Shown: piece after piece, positions 1 through 9,480 of the stretch
How the letters are laid out: every line of letters starts with the position of its first letter
How positions within the stretch are numbered: position 1 is the stretch's first letter
Source of the DNA: an uncultured Alphaproteobacteria bacterium
Lineage (GTDB): Bacteria > Pseudomonadota > Alphaproteobacteria > Caulobacterales > Caulobacteraceae
NCBI GenBank assembly: GCA_903892305.1
Contig: CAITHQ010000114.1
Location: 1-35,259 of the forward strand
Length of the DNA: 35,259 bases
Reading direction: 5' to 3'
Program-made: the position numbers and the translations under genes
The notes under the pieces: generated by a model
The model's input: only the letters and a program-made list of their open reading frames with translations
Told to the model about the DNA's origin: nothing
Database searches by the model: none

Positions 1-1
1 G

Positions 2-445
2 ACAGTGGCCTTTTGCGTGGCGACAGGCGTGTTTGTGGACAGGGATCAGGTCTCAATTCGGAGTTTTAGCGGCGCGCCCGATATTGAGGCGGCGAGACTG
101 GCATCGGCAGCCTTACGTGATGCGGGCATGCGTCCCTCGGACCGGCTGTTGATCCCCATACGCGGTCAAAGCGTTTATGTGCTTACGGGAAACCTGCCCA
201 ACGCGGCCTATTTCAATTCCTCGCACCTGATCTGCGCCTTTGCCACGCCTGATCGTGATCCCCTCGCTGAGGCCTTGAACAGCAGGCCAGAATTCCTGCT
301 GCTGTCCGATACAAGGTTTGCCTATGGCTGCACGGTTCCGGGGCAGGTGGCTCGAATTGCTGACCACCTTCGACAAAATTACCGTCTGGTGGGTTCGGTG
401 CACGGGACCTGGGACACCCTAAGGCTCTACCGGCTGGTGCCTTAG
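2..445 (+). CDS. C-terminal part of a probable membrane glycosyltransferase (partial)
   Basis: The reading frame is open to the left edge of the window and stops with TAG at 443-445. A GTG at position 5 could act as a start, but the frame more likely continues upstream. The visible 146 residues form a soluble alpha/beta segment (PDIEAARLAS, DRLLIPIRG, NAAYFNSSHL, PEFLLLSD, LRQNYRLVGSVHG) and end in a WDTLRLYRL strand. That layout resembles the periplasmic C-terminal domain of ArnT/GT39-like integral membrane glycosyltransferases, where a segment about a named residence or metabolite is followed by a short GxxDxxxVYRL-type end. No membrane helix or catalytic residue is visible because the N-terminus lies outside. 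The assignment is tentative. It converges with the TonB receptor gene, 75 bp away. Confidence 0.5.
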   Translation, partial: TVAFCVATGVFVDRDQVSIRSFSGAPDIEAARLASAALRDAGMRPSDRLLIPIRGQSVYVLTGNLPNAAYFNSSHLICAFATPDRDPLAEALNSRPEFLLLSDTRFAYGCTVPGQVARIADHLRQNYRLVGSVHGTWDTLRLYRLVP

Positions 446-488
446 CCATTGCTCAGCCTGGGTGATGAGCTAGCCCAGCCTATCAGAT

Positions 489-512
489 GGGGTGGCGCTT
501 TCGCACCACCCC
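489..512. terminator. Hairpin between convergent genes
   Basis: A 7-bp perfect GC-rich stem (GGGGTGG at 489-495, CCACCCC at 506-512) continues after one mismatch as GC/GC around a TTTC loop. It sits between two convergent stop codons, where a shared terminator is expected. No run of T follows on either strand, so it is either an imperfect intrinsic terminator or only a stabilising 3' structure. Confidence 0.4.
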
Positions 513-520
513 GCTGTGCA

Positions 521-2995
521 TCAGAAGGTGTAAGCCACCGTCGCCTGGAAGCTCCTTGGCTTTTCCGGCAGGACCACCGTACTGCCGAACAACTCGGTGA
601 AGTTGGCGCGGAAATAGGTGGCGTCGGTGGCGTTCTTGACCACCGCGCGGAACAGCCAGTTATCCTTCTTATAAGACGCGCTCAGGTCGACCAGGGTATA
701 GGCGGGCAGGCGCACGACTTGCGACTGACCAGACCAGACCGATTGAACATGAGAGGCGCTGGCCGCTAGGGCTAGGCCATTGTCGAATCCATAGGTAGCC
801 GTTCCGGAGATCACATTCTCCGGAATACCGGCGCGCCGGGAGGCCTCGCGGGTGAAGACCGGGACAAGACCCAGGGGCTGACCGCCCAGAAAGAGCCCTG
901 GGTTGGTGACATTCTTAAGATCCTGGATACCGAAGAAGCTGAAGGCCGTGCCGGCGTCTAGATAGGAGAGGTTGTAGACCTTGGTCTTGGTATAGGCACC
1001 GGTGAGCAGCAGGTGCTCGTCAACAGACCAGCGGAATTCTGCTTCAAGCCCCCTGGTTTCCACCGATTGATTGGTGACGGATGACTGCACATTGTGATCA
1101 GTGCGGTCCTGCTTGTAGACCGACAGAGCGCCATAGAGTTTTCCACCCAGCCAGCTGCCCTTGATGCCGCCCTCATAGAGGTTCGAGGCGGCAACGAACG
1201 AATTGCCAGCGACGTCGGACACGAGGACTTCAGCCCCCTGTCCCACAACCATTGTCGATTGTTTTGATACGGTCACATAGGGGATCAGACCCAGCGGCAT
1301 CCGGTAGTTTGCGCTGGCTGTCCATGACCAAGCCCCCTTGGATTTAGAGGCCGTCAGCAGGGTTCCGGGTGCCACAGGCTGGCGTTTCGGATCAATGGTC
1401 GAAACGACATCTGTCTTGTCGTAGCGCGCGCCAAGGGTCACATCGAGGCCGAAATCAAAGGCCAGATCCGCCAGGCCAGCCAGCCCATAATCCGTATAGT
1501 GACCTGTTAGATAATCCGAATAAGAACAGTCGCATTGCGTTGAGAGCTGACGGGTCGAGAGCGAAGTGTATCCCTGGGTTAGGTCGACGCGATGGAAATA
1601 CTCATATGTATAGTCATCCCCGAAGCGGTAATTCGTGTAACGAATGGACGGGGAAGCCTGATAAGAGAATTTTCCGAGGTCATTGGTGAATGATTTTGCA
1701 ATAACGACCTTATCTTCAATGACGTAAGAGTCGACAAATTGTGAAAATCCATATGCATTTTCATTCTGATTTTCAGTTTTGTCATAGAATAACTGATTTT
1801 TGATCTCGAGATCATTATCACCGCTATAGATAATGTCGAAATACCCGGTGGTTTGCTTGTTCTTCAATGCGTCATTGGGGCCAGTGAGGGTATTTTTCCG
1901 GCTCAGTTTTGCGGTTCCCGTGCTTGTCAGGGCCATGGCACCACCGGCTGGGAAGCAGGCATTGGTGATAGATGACGCAAAGACGTTCCCGCCGCAGGCA
2001 AAGCCGCCAAAGGGGCCAAGGCCGCCAATAGCTGCCAGCTCCGCATAGGAAATCTTGCCATCGGGCGCGCCGATGTCCGGAACGGCTTTGGCGGTCCCGG
2101 TAATATAGGTCCCGTTGTCCACCAGGGCCTGGGTCAGGCGGTTCCAGCCGCCGTTCTGCTGGCCATCATACTTGTGATACATGCCGCCAAATTCGACCCG
2201 GAGATTGTCGGAAAGATTGGTATCGAAGGAGGCCTGCAGAATGGTCTGCTTGGTGGACATATTGCGATAATAGCTGCCGGAGTCTTCGACCTCGCCATAC
2301 AGGCTGTAGCCGAATTCCTGGGAGCCCAATTTTCCTGGACCGCGAACCTGGGCCGAGAGCACGCTCTTATCCCAGCTGCCGGTGGTGTAGCTGAGTTCAC
2401 CCAGTGGCGAGGACATCAGGGCCCCATTCACCCGTGCCGACTTGGGCACAAAGTTCATATAGCCGCCGGTCTTGGACGGACCATAGATCGGCGAGGCCGG
2501 ACCCCGAACAATGTCAATTCGGTCGGAGGCTCCGATGGGGGTCGGATAATTGCCAGAATTGTCCAGGCGGCGGATCCCGCGGAAATAGACCTCCCCCGGG
2601 GTGCCGCGGATATCGAGGGCACCGCCAACGCCGAAGAAGGAGTTGGTGAAGGTGCCAGGTGCCTGGGCGACTAGGTCATAGATCTCACTGACGCCGAAGC
2701 GTTCAATCTGCTCATTGCTGATGGTCGAGGCCGAGCGGGGGGTTTCGACAAGGGTCTTGTCAAAGCCGAAGATCGAGCCGACGTCCTTTAGCGGCAGGGC
2801 GTTCAGTGACCCGGTGACCACAATCTCGTCCACAGTGGCGGGCTCGCTGGCCGGTGCCTTAGCCTGGGCCCATGCCCCGGAGGTCATAGCGGTGCTGGCC
2901 AGCAGGCTGGCAGCCAAGGTCAGGAGGGTTTTGCTGAGCGGACGCGAGATGTGCTCGGCCCTAGCGCCAGTGGTCGCAGATTGCTTGATCTTCAT
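521..2995 (-). CDS. TonB-dependent outer membrane receptor
   Basis: The 824-residue product has a signal peptide (hydrophobic LLTLAASLLASTAM, cleavage near AWA-Q about residue 44) and a TonB box DEIVVTG near residue 60. A plug domain follows (SASTISNEQIERFGV, FRGIRRLDN, RIDIVRGPAS, YGPSKTGGYMNFVPKSA). A long beta-barrel ends in an aromatic residue (ATVAYTF), the usual outer-membrane insertion signal. Length and order match siderophore or polymer receptors of the large Caulobacterales/sphingomonad set. It imports a ligand across the outer membrane using TonB-ExbBD energy. The ligand cannot be told from sequence. No sigma/anti-sigma pair is adjacent. The divergent neighbour is an exported hydrolase, which could process the ligand, but that is inference. 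The stretch around 1660-1840 is clearly more AT-rich than the rest of the gene. Confidence 0.93.
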   Translation of the reverse strand: MKIKQSATTGARAEHISRPLSKTLLTLAASLLASTAMTSGAWAQAKAPASEPATVDEIVVTGSLNALPLKDVGSIFGFDKTLVETPRSASTISNEQIERFGVSEIYDLVAQAPGTFTNSFFGVGGALDIRGTPGEVYFRGIRRLDNSGNYPTPIGASDRIDIVRGPASPIYGPSKTGGYMNFVPKSARVNGALMSSPLGELSYTTGSWDKSVLSAQVRGPGKLGSQEFGYSLYGEVEDSGSYYRNMSTKQTILQASFDTNLSDNLRVEFGGMYHKYDGQQNGGWNRLTQALVDNGTYITGTAKAVPDIGAPDGKISYAELAAIGGLGPFGGFACGGNVFASSITNACFPAGGAMALTSTGTAKLSRKNTLTGPNDALKNKQTTGYFDIIYSGDNDLEIKNQLFYDKTENQNENAYGFSQFVDSYVIEDKVVIAKSFTNDLGKFSYQASPSIRYTNYRFGDDYTYEYFHRVDLTQGYTSLSTRQLSTQCDCSYSDYLTGHYTDYGLAGLADLAFDFGLDVTLGARYDKTDVVSTIDPKRQPVAPGTLLTASKSKGAWSWTASANYRMPLGLIPYVTVSKQSTMVVGQGAEVLVSDVAGNSFVAASNLYEGGIKGSWLGGKLYGALSVYKQDRTDHNVQSSVTNQSVETRGLEAEFRWSVDEHLLLTGAYTKTKVYNLSYLDAGTAFSFFGIQDLKNVTNPGLFLGGQPLGLVPVFTREASRRAGIPENVISGTATYGFDNGLALAASASHVQSVWSGQSQVVRLPAYTLVDLSASYKKDNWLFRAVVKNATDATYFRANFTELFGSTVVLPEKPRSFQATVAYTF

Positions 2996-3453
2996 TTAGA
3001 TTTGCCCCATCTTTATTTTAGTATTTTGAATTCGTTATATTTTTGTCGCAGATCCCAGGTTGAGATCATCCGATCTTGGCCGAATCGCCCAACCCCGCGC
3101 GCTACTTTTCAGAGGATGGCGGGGTGCAGTGCAAACAAAACCGGGCAATTTGGTCGCTCGCAGCGAAAATAAGTCCCTGAATGCTGTGGATTTCACGTCC
3201 CAGTGTGGCTTTCCACCTGCGGTGCCGAAACTTTGTACAGAGAGGGGGCTGCTGGGGAGGGTAAGACGTTAGGTCATGCCGTCTTGTCGCAACGCGCCCT
3301 TGATCTCATCGAGTCCGAGGTCGGCGGGTTGGCGGCTATGTCTCCAATCCATCGTCACGCCATACTGACGCCCGTACATCTTAAGCCCAACGATGTTGAC
3401 CCTTTGCCTGCCCCATGACTAGGCTCGAGACATGACTATCGGGGGGACCGTCC
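2996..3453. other. Divergent intergenic region with no firm gene
   Basis: This 458-bp gap separates the divergent TonB receptor and alpha/beta hydrolase genes and should hold both promoters. The part next to the receptor (about 3000-3050) is AT-rich, as expected for promoter DNA, but I see no convincing -35/-10 pair. On the minus strand an open frame ending with TAA at 3269-3271 reads plausibly as protein (GRQYGVTMDWRHS, LGLDEIKGALRQDGMT). Its first ATG is at 3377-3379, giving only 36 residues. It may be a small gene or the tail of a lost one. The forward-strand frames here look like noise. Confidence 0.35.
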
Positions 3454-4410
3454 ATGAATAGGCTCTTTGGAGCGGCGCTCGCCCTTGTCATGGCATTCGG
3501 CACGGGGACCTTCGCGGTGGCGCAGGGTCCTGTCCAGGCACCCGCCGACCCGGGCCCACCGCTCAGCGGTTATCCGCGCAAAGCTCTTGGCGCGGCGACG
3601 CCTGCGGAGCTGAAAACAGCCACCTATGTCCGCGACGTCATCTATGGCCACCGCGATGGCATGGCCCTGACCTATGATGTCTTCAAGCCGGTAAAGCATG
3701 CCAATGGTGCGCTTGTGGTGAACATGGTTTCGGCTGGCTATCGGTCATCCTGGGGCCCGCCGGAAGAGCGCCAGCCCCGCTATCAGGCGCTGATCGATAA
3801 GGGTTTTACCGTCGTGGCTCTCTACCACGCCTCCGCGCCGCGCTTTCAGGTACCCGACGCCGTCGCCGACGTCCGGCTTGGTATGCGCCATATCAAGCTG
3901 CACGCCGCCGACTATGGCGCTGATCCCGCACGGATCGGTGTTTGGGGTGCCAGCGCCGGAGGCCATCTGGCGCTGGTCGCGGGCACTATGGCTGATGATG
4001 GAAACCAAACCGCCACCAACCCGGTGGAGCGTTCAGGTAACCGTATCGCGGCCGTCGTCGCTTACTTCCCGCCCACGGATATGGCCGCCCTCCTGCAAGG
4101 TCGCCCCAAGGTCGACGCCATCGCCTTTGATGACAAGCTGATGGCCTCGGTCTCGCCCCTCTTCAGCGTTGATGCCCGCGATCCGCCGACGCTGATCCTG
4201 CAGGGTGATGCCGACAGGGGCGTGCCGCCAGCCCAGGCCCAGGCCATGCACGCGGCCCTCGACAAGGCTGGAGTCGAAAACCAATTGAAGATGTACGCAG
4301 GGGCCGACCACGATTTCTACGTCAAGGGCGACCCAGTCAGGACCGATGCCTATGCGACAGATGCCATGGCTTCGATGGTTAGCTGGTTCGAAAGCCACCT
4401 CAAGAAATAG
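3454..4410 (+). CDS. Exported alpha/beta hydrolase (esterase/lipase-like)
   Basis: The 318-residue protein starts with a signal peptide (MNRLFGAALALVMAFGTGTF, cleavage near AVA-Q about residue 23). The body is an alpha/beta hydrolase fold with a nucleophile elbow GASAG (Ser167). The expected acid lies in GDADRGVP (Asp254) and the base in GADHDFY (His286), so the triad is complete and in the usual order. The layout fits the esterase/BD-FAE group that hydrolyses small carboxyl esters. It is exported to the periplasm and is divergent from a TonB receptor, so it might act on an imported ester, but the substrate is unknown. A GGGGGGA tract about 8 nt upstream of the ATG serves as ribosome binding site. 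It is convergent with the next gene, 15 bp away. Confidence 0.9.
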   Translation: MNRLFGAALALVMAFGTGTFAVAQGPVQAPADPGPPLSGYPRKALGAATPAELKTATYVRDVIYGHRDGMALTYDVFKPVKHANGALVVNMVSAGYRSSWGPPEERQPRYQALIDKGFTVVALYHASAPRFQVPDAVADVRLGMRHIKLHAADYGADPARIGVWGASAGGHLALVAGTMADDGNQTATNPVERSGNRIAAVVAYFPPTDMAALLQGRPKVDAIAFDDKLMASVSPLFSVDARDPPTLILQGDADRGVPPAQAQAMHAALDKAGVENQLKMYAGADHDFYVKGDPVRTDAYATDAMASMVSWFESHLKK

Positions 4411-4425
4411 CGCGCAAACGGGAGA

Positions 4426-5367
4426 CTAGGTCGACGCCTTGATCTGCGCGGCCTGCGCTGTGCCAGACAGCCAGGCGGCCTCCACACGGGGGCCGATCAG
4501 CCAGTCCCCGCATAGGCCCAATCTGAGGTCCCCATCCCAGAGTGCGCCAGACCCCTCGGTACCCGACCTGGCATACCGCCAACGATGCGCGGACTGGGCG
4601 ATCGGGGTCGCTACGGACCCTAGCCGGTCCCACAAGGCCCCCAGCAGGGTCGCGATAACCTCATCTTGCGTCGCTTCCAGGTTTTGCAGCGACCAGCCAG
4701 GGCTCGCCTGCAGTACCCAAGCCTCAGGGCCCGTTCTGGCTGGCTTGGATCCATTGCGGGCAGCCCAGCCGAGGGGGGCACCCTCATCGCCCCGCCAGCA
4801 ATCCAGTGTGATCGGCAGTCGTTCGGCAAAGGCCACCATCACCGTCCAGCAGGGCAGGGTCTGGGTGGCCTGCGCTCTTGCGGCCAAGGGCGGGGCGATT
4901 GATGCCGTGAGCTCTGCCGCCTGCTCAGCGGGGAGTGCCAGGACCACAGCGTCTGCCTCGACCACACTGCCGGTTTCAAGGTGCATGATCCAGCCGGTAC
5001 CTTTTCGTGTCAGCTGGGTCACTCTGGCGGCCCACTGGACGGGCAATCCCTCCGCCATCTGCCGAACCGGCGCGTTCATCCCGGGGGTCCCCACATAGGC
5101 ATCCGGTCCCGCAGCCGGCCAGGGTGCGATGTATCCCCTAGCAAGCCAGTCCTCAGCCCTTGCCCGAAAGCCGGGGTCCCGCAAGGTGAAATACTGGGCG
5201 CCGTGGTCGAAGCTCGCCTCACCCTGGGGCGTGGCAATCCGACGAACAGACATCCGCCCGCCAGCGCCTCTGCCCTTATCCAGGAGGGTCACCGTGTGGC
5301 CATTGCGCACCAAGGCCTCTGCGCATGCCAATCCCGACATGCCCGCGCCCACGATCCCAACCATCAT
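4426..5367 (-). CDS. FAD-dependent amine oxidase-like oxidoreductase (renalase-like)
   Basis: The 313-residue protein begins with a classic dinucleotide-binding motif, GIVGAGMSGLACAEALVRNGH, then LLDKGRGAGGRM, the FAD-binding arginine segment seen in renalase-type and amine oxidase-type flavoproteins. SFDHGAQYFTLRD at about residues 53-65 is a hallmark of the renalase-like bacterial family. A central substrate domain and a C-terminal FAD contact (LGLCGDWLIGPRVEAAWLSG) complete the fold. There is no signal peptide, so it acts in the cytoplasm. Bacterial renalase-like proteins oxidise isomeric dihydro-NAD(P) forms; whether this one does is an inference from family. Two ATG codons stand in tandem at the start and either could be used. 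It is probably transcribed alone. Confidence 0.88.
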   Translation of the reverse strand: MMVGIVGAGMSGLACAEALVRNGHTVTLLDKGRGAGGRMSVRRIATPQGEASFDHGAQYFTLRDPGFRARAEDWLARGYIAPWPAAGPDAYVGTPGMNAPVRQMAEGLPVQWAARVTQLTRKGTGWIMHLETGSVVEADAVVLALPAEQAAELTASIAPPLAARAQATQTLPCWTVMVAFAERLPITLDCWRGDEGAPLGWAARNGSKPARTGPEAWVLQASPGWSLQNLEATQDEVIATLLGALWDRLGSVATPIAQSAHRWRYARSGTEGSGALWDGDLRLGLCGDWLIGPRVEAAWLSGTAQAAQIKAST

Positions 5368-5536
5368 GTCTGTCTACACCCTAAGCGCCCGTTTCGGCGG
5401 GCCGCGCCGACACTTCTGAGCTTAATGCCTAAGACTAACATAGGGCGGCAAGGCAAGACTGGGTCAATCCATAGGCGGCGAGCCGACCTTAAGCTGGGCT
5501 GCCGGGATCGAAATCAGACGCCCCAAGCGCGCGGAT

Positions 5537-7489
5537 TCAAGGCCCTACTGATTTCAGATAGTGATCGAACCAAGCAACACGCCGTCGCAAGGCATCGAGC
5601 TGGTCTTCACGCTTATAAAACCCATGGCCCTCACCTGGATAATAGACCACCTCGGCGGTGAGGCTGCGGGCCTTCAGTGCGTCGGTCACCTGCTGGGCTT
5701 GCCCGCGCGGCACGCGGATATCGTTCTCCCCCTGTAGAGAGAGCAGCGGTGCCTTGGCCCCGCCGAGCCAGGTCAGGGGCGATGTGGCATCGTACACCTT
5801 TGGGAATGCCTCCGGATCGCCAAGCAGCGACTTCTGATAGGCTTGCAGGCCAGCGTCCTCGTGTTCCCACATGGTTCGCCAGTCGATAATGCCATACATC
5901 TGCACGGCGGCAGCGAAGGCATCGGGTGCCCGACCGAGCGCCATCAGCGTCATGAACCCGCCGTAGGACCCACCGGTAATACCCACCCGCGCGGCATCTA
6001 CATAGCCCGTTGCCACCATGAAATCCTTGGCCGCGAGTACATCCTTGAGATCCCCACCGCCGAGGTCCTGGTAATTAGCTGACTGGAATGCCTTGCCATA
6101 TCCTGTCGATCCGCGTGGATTGGGCTGGATGACAAAATAACCCCGGCTGGCAAGGGCGGTAACGGTGCCACTGAACTGGTCAAGCGCCTGGCCAGTTGGC
6201 CCGCCGTGCGGGATGACCACGGCGGGGCTCTTGCCATCGCGCCGCGCGTTGAACGGGATCGTCAACACCGCGCTCACCAACGTACCGTCGAAGCTGCGAT
6301 AGGTGACGATAGTCGAACGGGGCAGGGTTGCCGGATCCAGGCTGGCGACCGCCAGCGGGAAGGGCGCGGCGATCTTTCCTTCTGCAAGGTCGGCGATCAC
6401 CGGCTCGCCAGGGGCATTGGCACCCGATCGCAGGATCAGAAGCCGCTTGCCGTCGGGACTGAAGGGCTGGTTCCCCAGAGGCTCATTAACGCCCGGCGGC
6501 AGGGCCACCGGTCGCATAGCAAGCGTTGTTGTGTCGGTGATGGCGATCTGGGTTCGGCCATCGGCATTGGTTGAAACGATGAACGATTTGCCGTCGGGTG
6601 CCAGGGCACCTGCCTGCTGGGCCCAGGCGGTGGGCGGCAGCCAGCGCCATCGCGCATTGGCGACTGAAAACAGGCCTGCATGGTCCTGCCCGGTGCGGTC
6701 GTTGGTCGTTACGGCAAGCAAGGCACCATCAGAACTGGCCGCACTGGCTTCGTAAGTGGTCTTCGCAGCCCCGAGCAAGCGACTGGCCTTACCCGTGGCA
6801 GCATTGATCGTCCAAACTTCGCTCTGGCTGCCGTCGGTAAATCGGCGGTTGGCGATGATCGCACGCCCGCCATCGATCCATGCTATGGGGGTCCAATCCC
6901 ACTGCGGGTCACTTTCGGCCGTCAACGCGCGCACCCTTCCCGTTTCGGGGTCAAGCACTGCGAGATCGGTTTGGCCCTTTGTGCGCGGCTTGACCGAAAT
7001 GGCGATAGTCCTGCCGTCGGGCGAGACGATCATCCCCGTCTCTCGAATCTCGGGCGTTCCAGTCAGGTTCCTGACGGCGCCGCCCGATGTGGGAACGGCG
7101 TAGAGATCGTATTGCTCGTCGCCAGCGTGATCCTGTTCGAAATAGAGCGTTCGCCCATCAGGTGAGGCCGCAAAGCCCGACTGGCGATCGTCTGACTGGG
7201 CAAGCTGAACCGGCCAACTCCCAGCTGCATCCACTCGCCATACATTGTAGCGGCCAGTGAGGTTGGTCGAGAAGAACAGTTGCCGGCCATCTGTGCTCCA
7301 CGCTGCCGCCAGTATGCCGCGGGTCGAGATCAGATCTTCCAGCGGAATAGCCTTCGCTGCCGGGTTCTCCGGAGAGGTAATATCAAGCGCCGACGTGACC
7401 GGCCGCGCCGGCGTAATCACTTCGGCTGTGGCCAGAGACCAGGACGCCAACGAAACAGTGGCAAGTAAAAACAAGGTCTTGTGACGCAT
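5537..7489 (-). CDS. Exported S9-family prolyl oligopeptidase-like peptidase
   Basis: I place the start at the ATG ending at 7489, because it follows a GAGGGGGA ribosome binding site and opens a clean signal peptide (MRHKTLFLLATVSLASWSLATA). The 650-residue product has an N-terminal WD40-like beta-propeller (blades with AWSTDGRQLFFSTN, SPDGRTLYFEQD, SPDGRTIAISV) and a C-terminal alpha/beta hydrolase peptidase domain. The catalytic serine is in GGSYGGFM (Ser508), the aspartate in GENDIRVP (Asp590) and the histidine in GEGHGF (His622). This is the DPP/acylaminoacyl-peptidase type of S9, which releases dipeptides or acyl residues from short peptides in the periplasm. It lies 171 bp downstream of the propeller-protein gene on the same strand. 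Confidence 0.93.
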   Translation of the reverse strand: MRHKTLFLLATVSLASWSLATAEVITPARPVTSALDITSPENPAAKAIPLEDLISTRGILAAAWSTDGRQLFFSTNLTGRYNVWRVDAAGSWPVQLAQSDDRQSGFAASPDGRTLYFEQDHAGDEQYDLYAVPTSGGAVRNLTGTPEIRETGMIVSPDGRTIAISVKPRTKGQTDLAVLDPETGRVRALTAESDPQWDWTPIAWIDGGRAIIANRRFTDGSQSEVWTINAATGKASRLLGAAKTTYEASAASSDGALLAVTTNDRTGQDHAGLFSVANARWRWLPPTAWAQQAGALAPDGKSFIVSTNADGRTQIAITDTTTLAMRPVALPPGVNEPLGNQPFSPDGKRLLILRSGANAPGEPVIADLAEGKIAAPFPLAVASLDPATLPRSTIVTYRSFDGTLVSAVLTIPFNARRDGKSPAVVIPHGGPTGQALDQFSGTVTALASRGYFVIQPNPRGSTGYGKAFQSANYQDLGGGDLKDVLAAKDFMVATGYVDAARVGITGGSYGGFMTLMALGRAPDAFAAAVQMYGIIDWRTMWEHEDAGLQAYQKSLLGDPEAFPKVYDATSPLTWLGGAKAPLLSLQGENDIRVPRGQAQQVTDALKARSLTAEVVYYPGEGHGFYKREDQLDALRRRVAWFDHYLKSVGP

Positions 7490-7660
7490 ATGAGTCCCCC
7501 TCGGTCGACAGGTGGTCGACATCATGTGACGGGGCTGGGCAATCGTCGAGAGCTGATCTTCTTTGAGGCTGGCGACCAGGAAATCGACCTCGGTATCCTG
7601 ACTGAGTAGATGGCAAGGGAAACGGTAGGGGGCAGGCTTTGGATTTGGTCTGACAAAGCC

Positions 7661-8587
7661 CTATTTCCCCATGGCCGCTGGGTTGGCCCACCAGGACAGG
7701 GTGTGGACGTCGTGGGCTGAGGTCCAGATGCCTTCGGGGGTGTATCGAAGAGCACCACTGCCCTCGGGATTGCCAACCCGGGCGAGGATGGCGAGGGATT
7801 TCGGATCAAGTACGACGAAGGTTTGCCCCGCGGTCGTACGCAGCCAGACCTTGCCGCCTCCGGTATCGATGTCGCCCCATTTCAGCGTTTCATCGATCTT
7901 CACCCGGCCAGTGACGGCACCCGTCGCAGGATCGAGTCTGACAAGGGTGCCATCGCCCTGCTCCTGCACCCAGATGCCGCCTTCGCCAACTGTGAGGAAG
8001 CCGGGTGCCTTGCCGAGCTTGGTGGTCAAGACGGCCAAGTTGCTCGAAGGGTCAATCTTTTGGATGGTCTGCTTTTCGGCGCTGACTGCCCAGAGCGCGC
8101 CTTCGCCGAAGGCCAGATAGCAAGCGCCCGGTTCAACCTTGATGGATACGATGACCTTGTTGTTTGCCGGGTCGATGCGGGCGATGACGCCTGATTTGTC
8201 GCTGGCCACCCAGATCGAGCCCGCACCTGAGACGACGTTCATTTCGCCGTCGGGGCTGGCAAGGCCAGTGGCAATAACGGCGACAATCCTGTTGGCGCGG
8301 GTATCGATGCGGTTGACCGTCATGGCCTTGCAATCGGCGATCCATAGCGCGCCTTTGCTGATGGTCATGGCACCGCAGGCACCATCCAGCGGCACCTCGG
8401 CAAGCTTGCCAGCCCTTGACCAGCGCTCCACCCGTCCCTTGTTTGTGGCCCAGACAGCTGTCCCGTCGATGGCCAGGAAATCGGCAAAACCCGGGACCTG
8501 GATGACAGTTTCAACGGGTGCAGCCCAGGCGGTGGGTGCAAGGGCAAGGCTGCACCACAAGGCCAAGACTGCCCAGTAGGTTTTCAT
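7661..8587 (-). CDS. Periplasmic beta-propeller (YncE/Vgb-like) protein
   Basis: The start ending at 8587 is chosen because it gives a good signal peptide (MKTYWAVLALWCSLALAPTAWAA) and avoids overlap with the upstream gene. The mature part, about 285 residues, is made of repeating units of about 40 residues: IWVASDKSGVIARIDPANNK, LWAVSAEKQTIQKIDPSSN, IWVQEQGDGTLVRLDPATG and VWLRTTAGQTFVVLDPKS. These are blades of a beta-propeller like YncE, or like virginiamycin B lyase-type proteins. No catalytic residues are evident, so binding or scaffolding is as likely as catalysis. Eleven bases separate it from the sterol desaturase-like gene upstream, so the two are probably co-transcribed. Confidence 0.8.
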   Translation of the reverse strand: MKTYWAVLALWCSLALAPTAWAAPVETVIQVPGFADFLAIDGTAVWATNKGRVERWSRAGKLAEVPLDGACGAMTISKGALWIADCKAMTVNRIDTRANRIVAVIATGLASPDGEMNVVSGAGSIWVASDKSGVIARIDPANNKVIVSIKVEPGACYLAFGEGALWAVSAEKQTIQKIDPSSNLAVLTTKLGKAPGFLTVGEGGIWVQEQGDGTLVRLDPATGAVTGRVKIDETLKWGDIDTGGGKVWLRTTAGQTFVVLDPKSLAILARVGNPEGSGALRYTPEGIWTSAHDVHTLSWWANPAAMGK

Positions 8588-8598
8588 GAGAATCCTGA

Positions 8599-9480
8599 TC
8601 AGTTGGCTGAGGTGGGAGAGCTGGGCCTGTCCTTCATGCGGTCGAGCCAAGTCTGGAATGGGAAAAGCCATTGTTCTTTGATCGACAGCCGCATCCGATC
8701 GCCTTGGCCGACGATTTCACTTTCGCCCTCGCGATAGGTGCCGAACATTCGATCCATAATGATCAGTGAGTTACCGTAGTTGCAACGGGTATCCTCATAG
8801 CTGATCGCCGTATGGTGCAGGCTGTGGTTACGGATGGTGGTGAAGGCATAGGCATACCAGATCGGCGGGTCGGCGCGCACATTGGCATGGGCATAGACGG
8901 AGATAGCGCTGAGGCAGCTAAAGCCTGCGAACATTGCCGCTAGGTTCCAATCGAACAGAACAACGACCCCAAGGCTGATCAGGAAGAGTTCTATCGGATT
9001 GCCGACATAGCCCTTCATGGCGTTTAGCTGGGTGATATGGTGATGCGGTGCATGGGTAGACCACAAGAGCGCATTATTGTGCATCAATCGATGCATCCAG
9101 TACTGGCCAAGTTCCCAGATCGTCATGACCATCAGCACCTGAAGCAGGAAGGGCAGGTTGGTGACCCAGGGCGTGGCAATGCCGAGTGACTTTTTCAGCG
9201 CCATCATTGGCTCATCGGCAAGTGTGCTCGTCGCCCAGCTAATCGCCGTCGAATATAGCACAGCGTAAAATATGTCGGTGAAGAACTCAGTCTTGTTGAG
9301 ACGCCAACCTTCGTGCCGCTCGTTGAAATATTCGAGCACCTGGACAAAGGCGATGACCACAAAAGTGACGACCGGCAGCAACCACTGTTGGACTAGCCAA
9401 GCCTTGGGCACATTGGCCCAAAACAGAAGCAGAGCGACGAGGGTTGCGGGCGGCATCAGATCGAAAATCTTCTGCTTCAT
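8599..9480 (-). CDS. Membrane fatty acid hydroxylase / sterol desaturase family protein
   Basis: The start is set at the ATG ending at 9480, since GAAAGGA lies just upstream. The 293-residue product has several hydrophobic segments (LVALLLFWANV, LLPVVTFVVIAFVQ, FLLQVLMVMTIW, LFLISLGVVVLFDW). It also has the three histidine boxes of the di-iron family: HRLMH (130-134), HAPHHH (143-148) and HSLHH (219-223). These ligands hold the non-heme di-iron centre that uses O2 and electrons to hydroxylate or desaturate a lipid. The real substrate (sterol, hopanoid, sphingolipid, carotenoid, alkylglycerol) cannot be read from sequence. It is the first gene of a likely operon with the propeller protein. Confidence 0.9.
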   Translation of the reverse strand: MKQKIFDLMPPATLVALLLFWANVPKAWLVQQWLLPVVTFVVIAFVQVLEYFNERHEGWRLNKTEFFTDIFYAVLYSTAISWATSTLADEPMMALKKSLGIATPWVTNLPFLLQVLMVMTIWELGQYWMHRLMHNNALLWSTHAPHHHITQLNAMKGYVGNPIELFLISLGVVVLFDWNLAAMFAGFSCLSAISVYAHANVRADPPIWYAYAFTTIRNHSLHHTAISYEDTRCNYGNSLIIMDRMFGTYREGESEIVGQGDRMRLSIKEQWLFPFQTWLDRMKDRPSSPTSAN

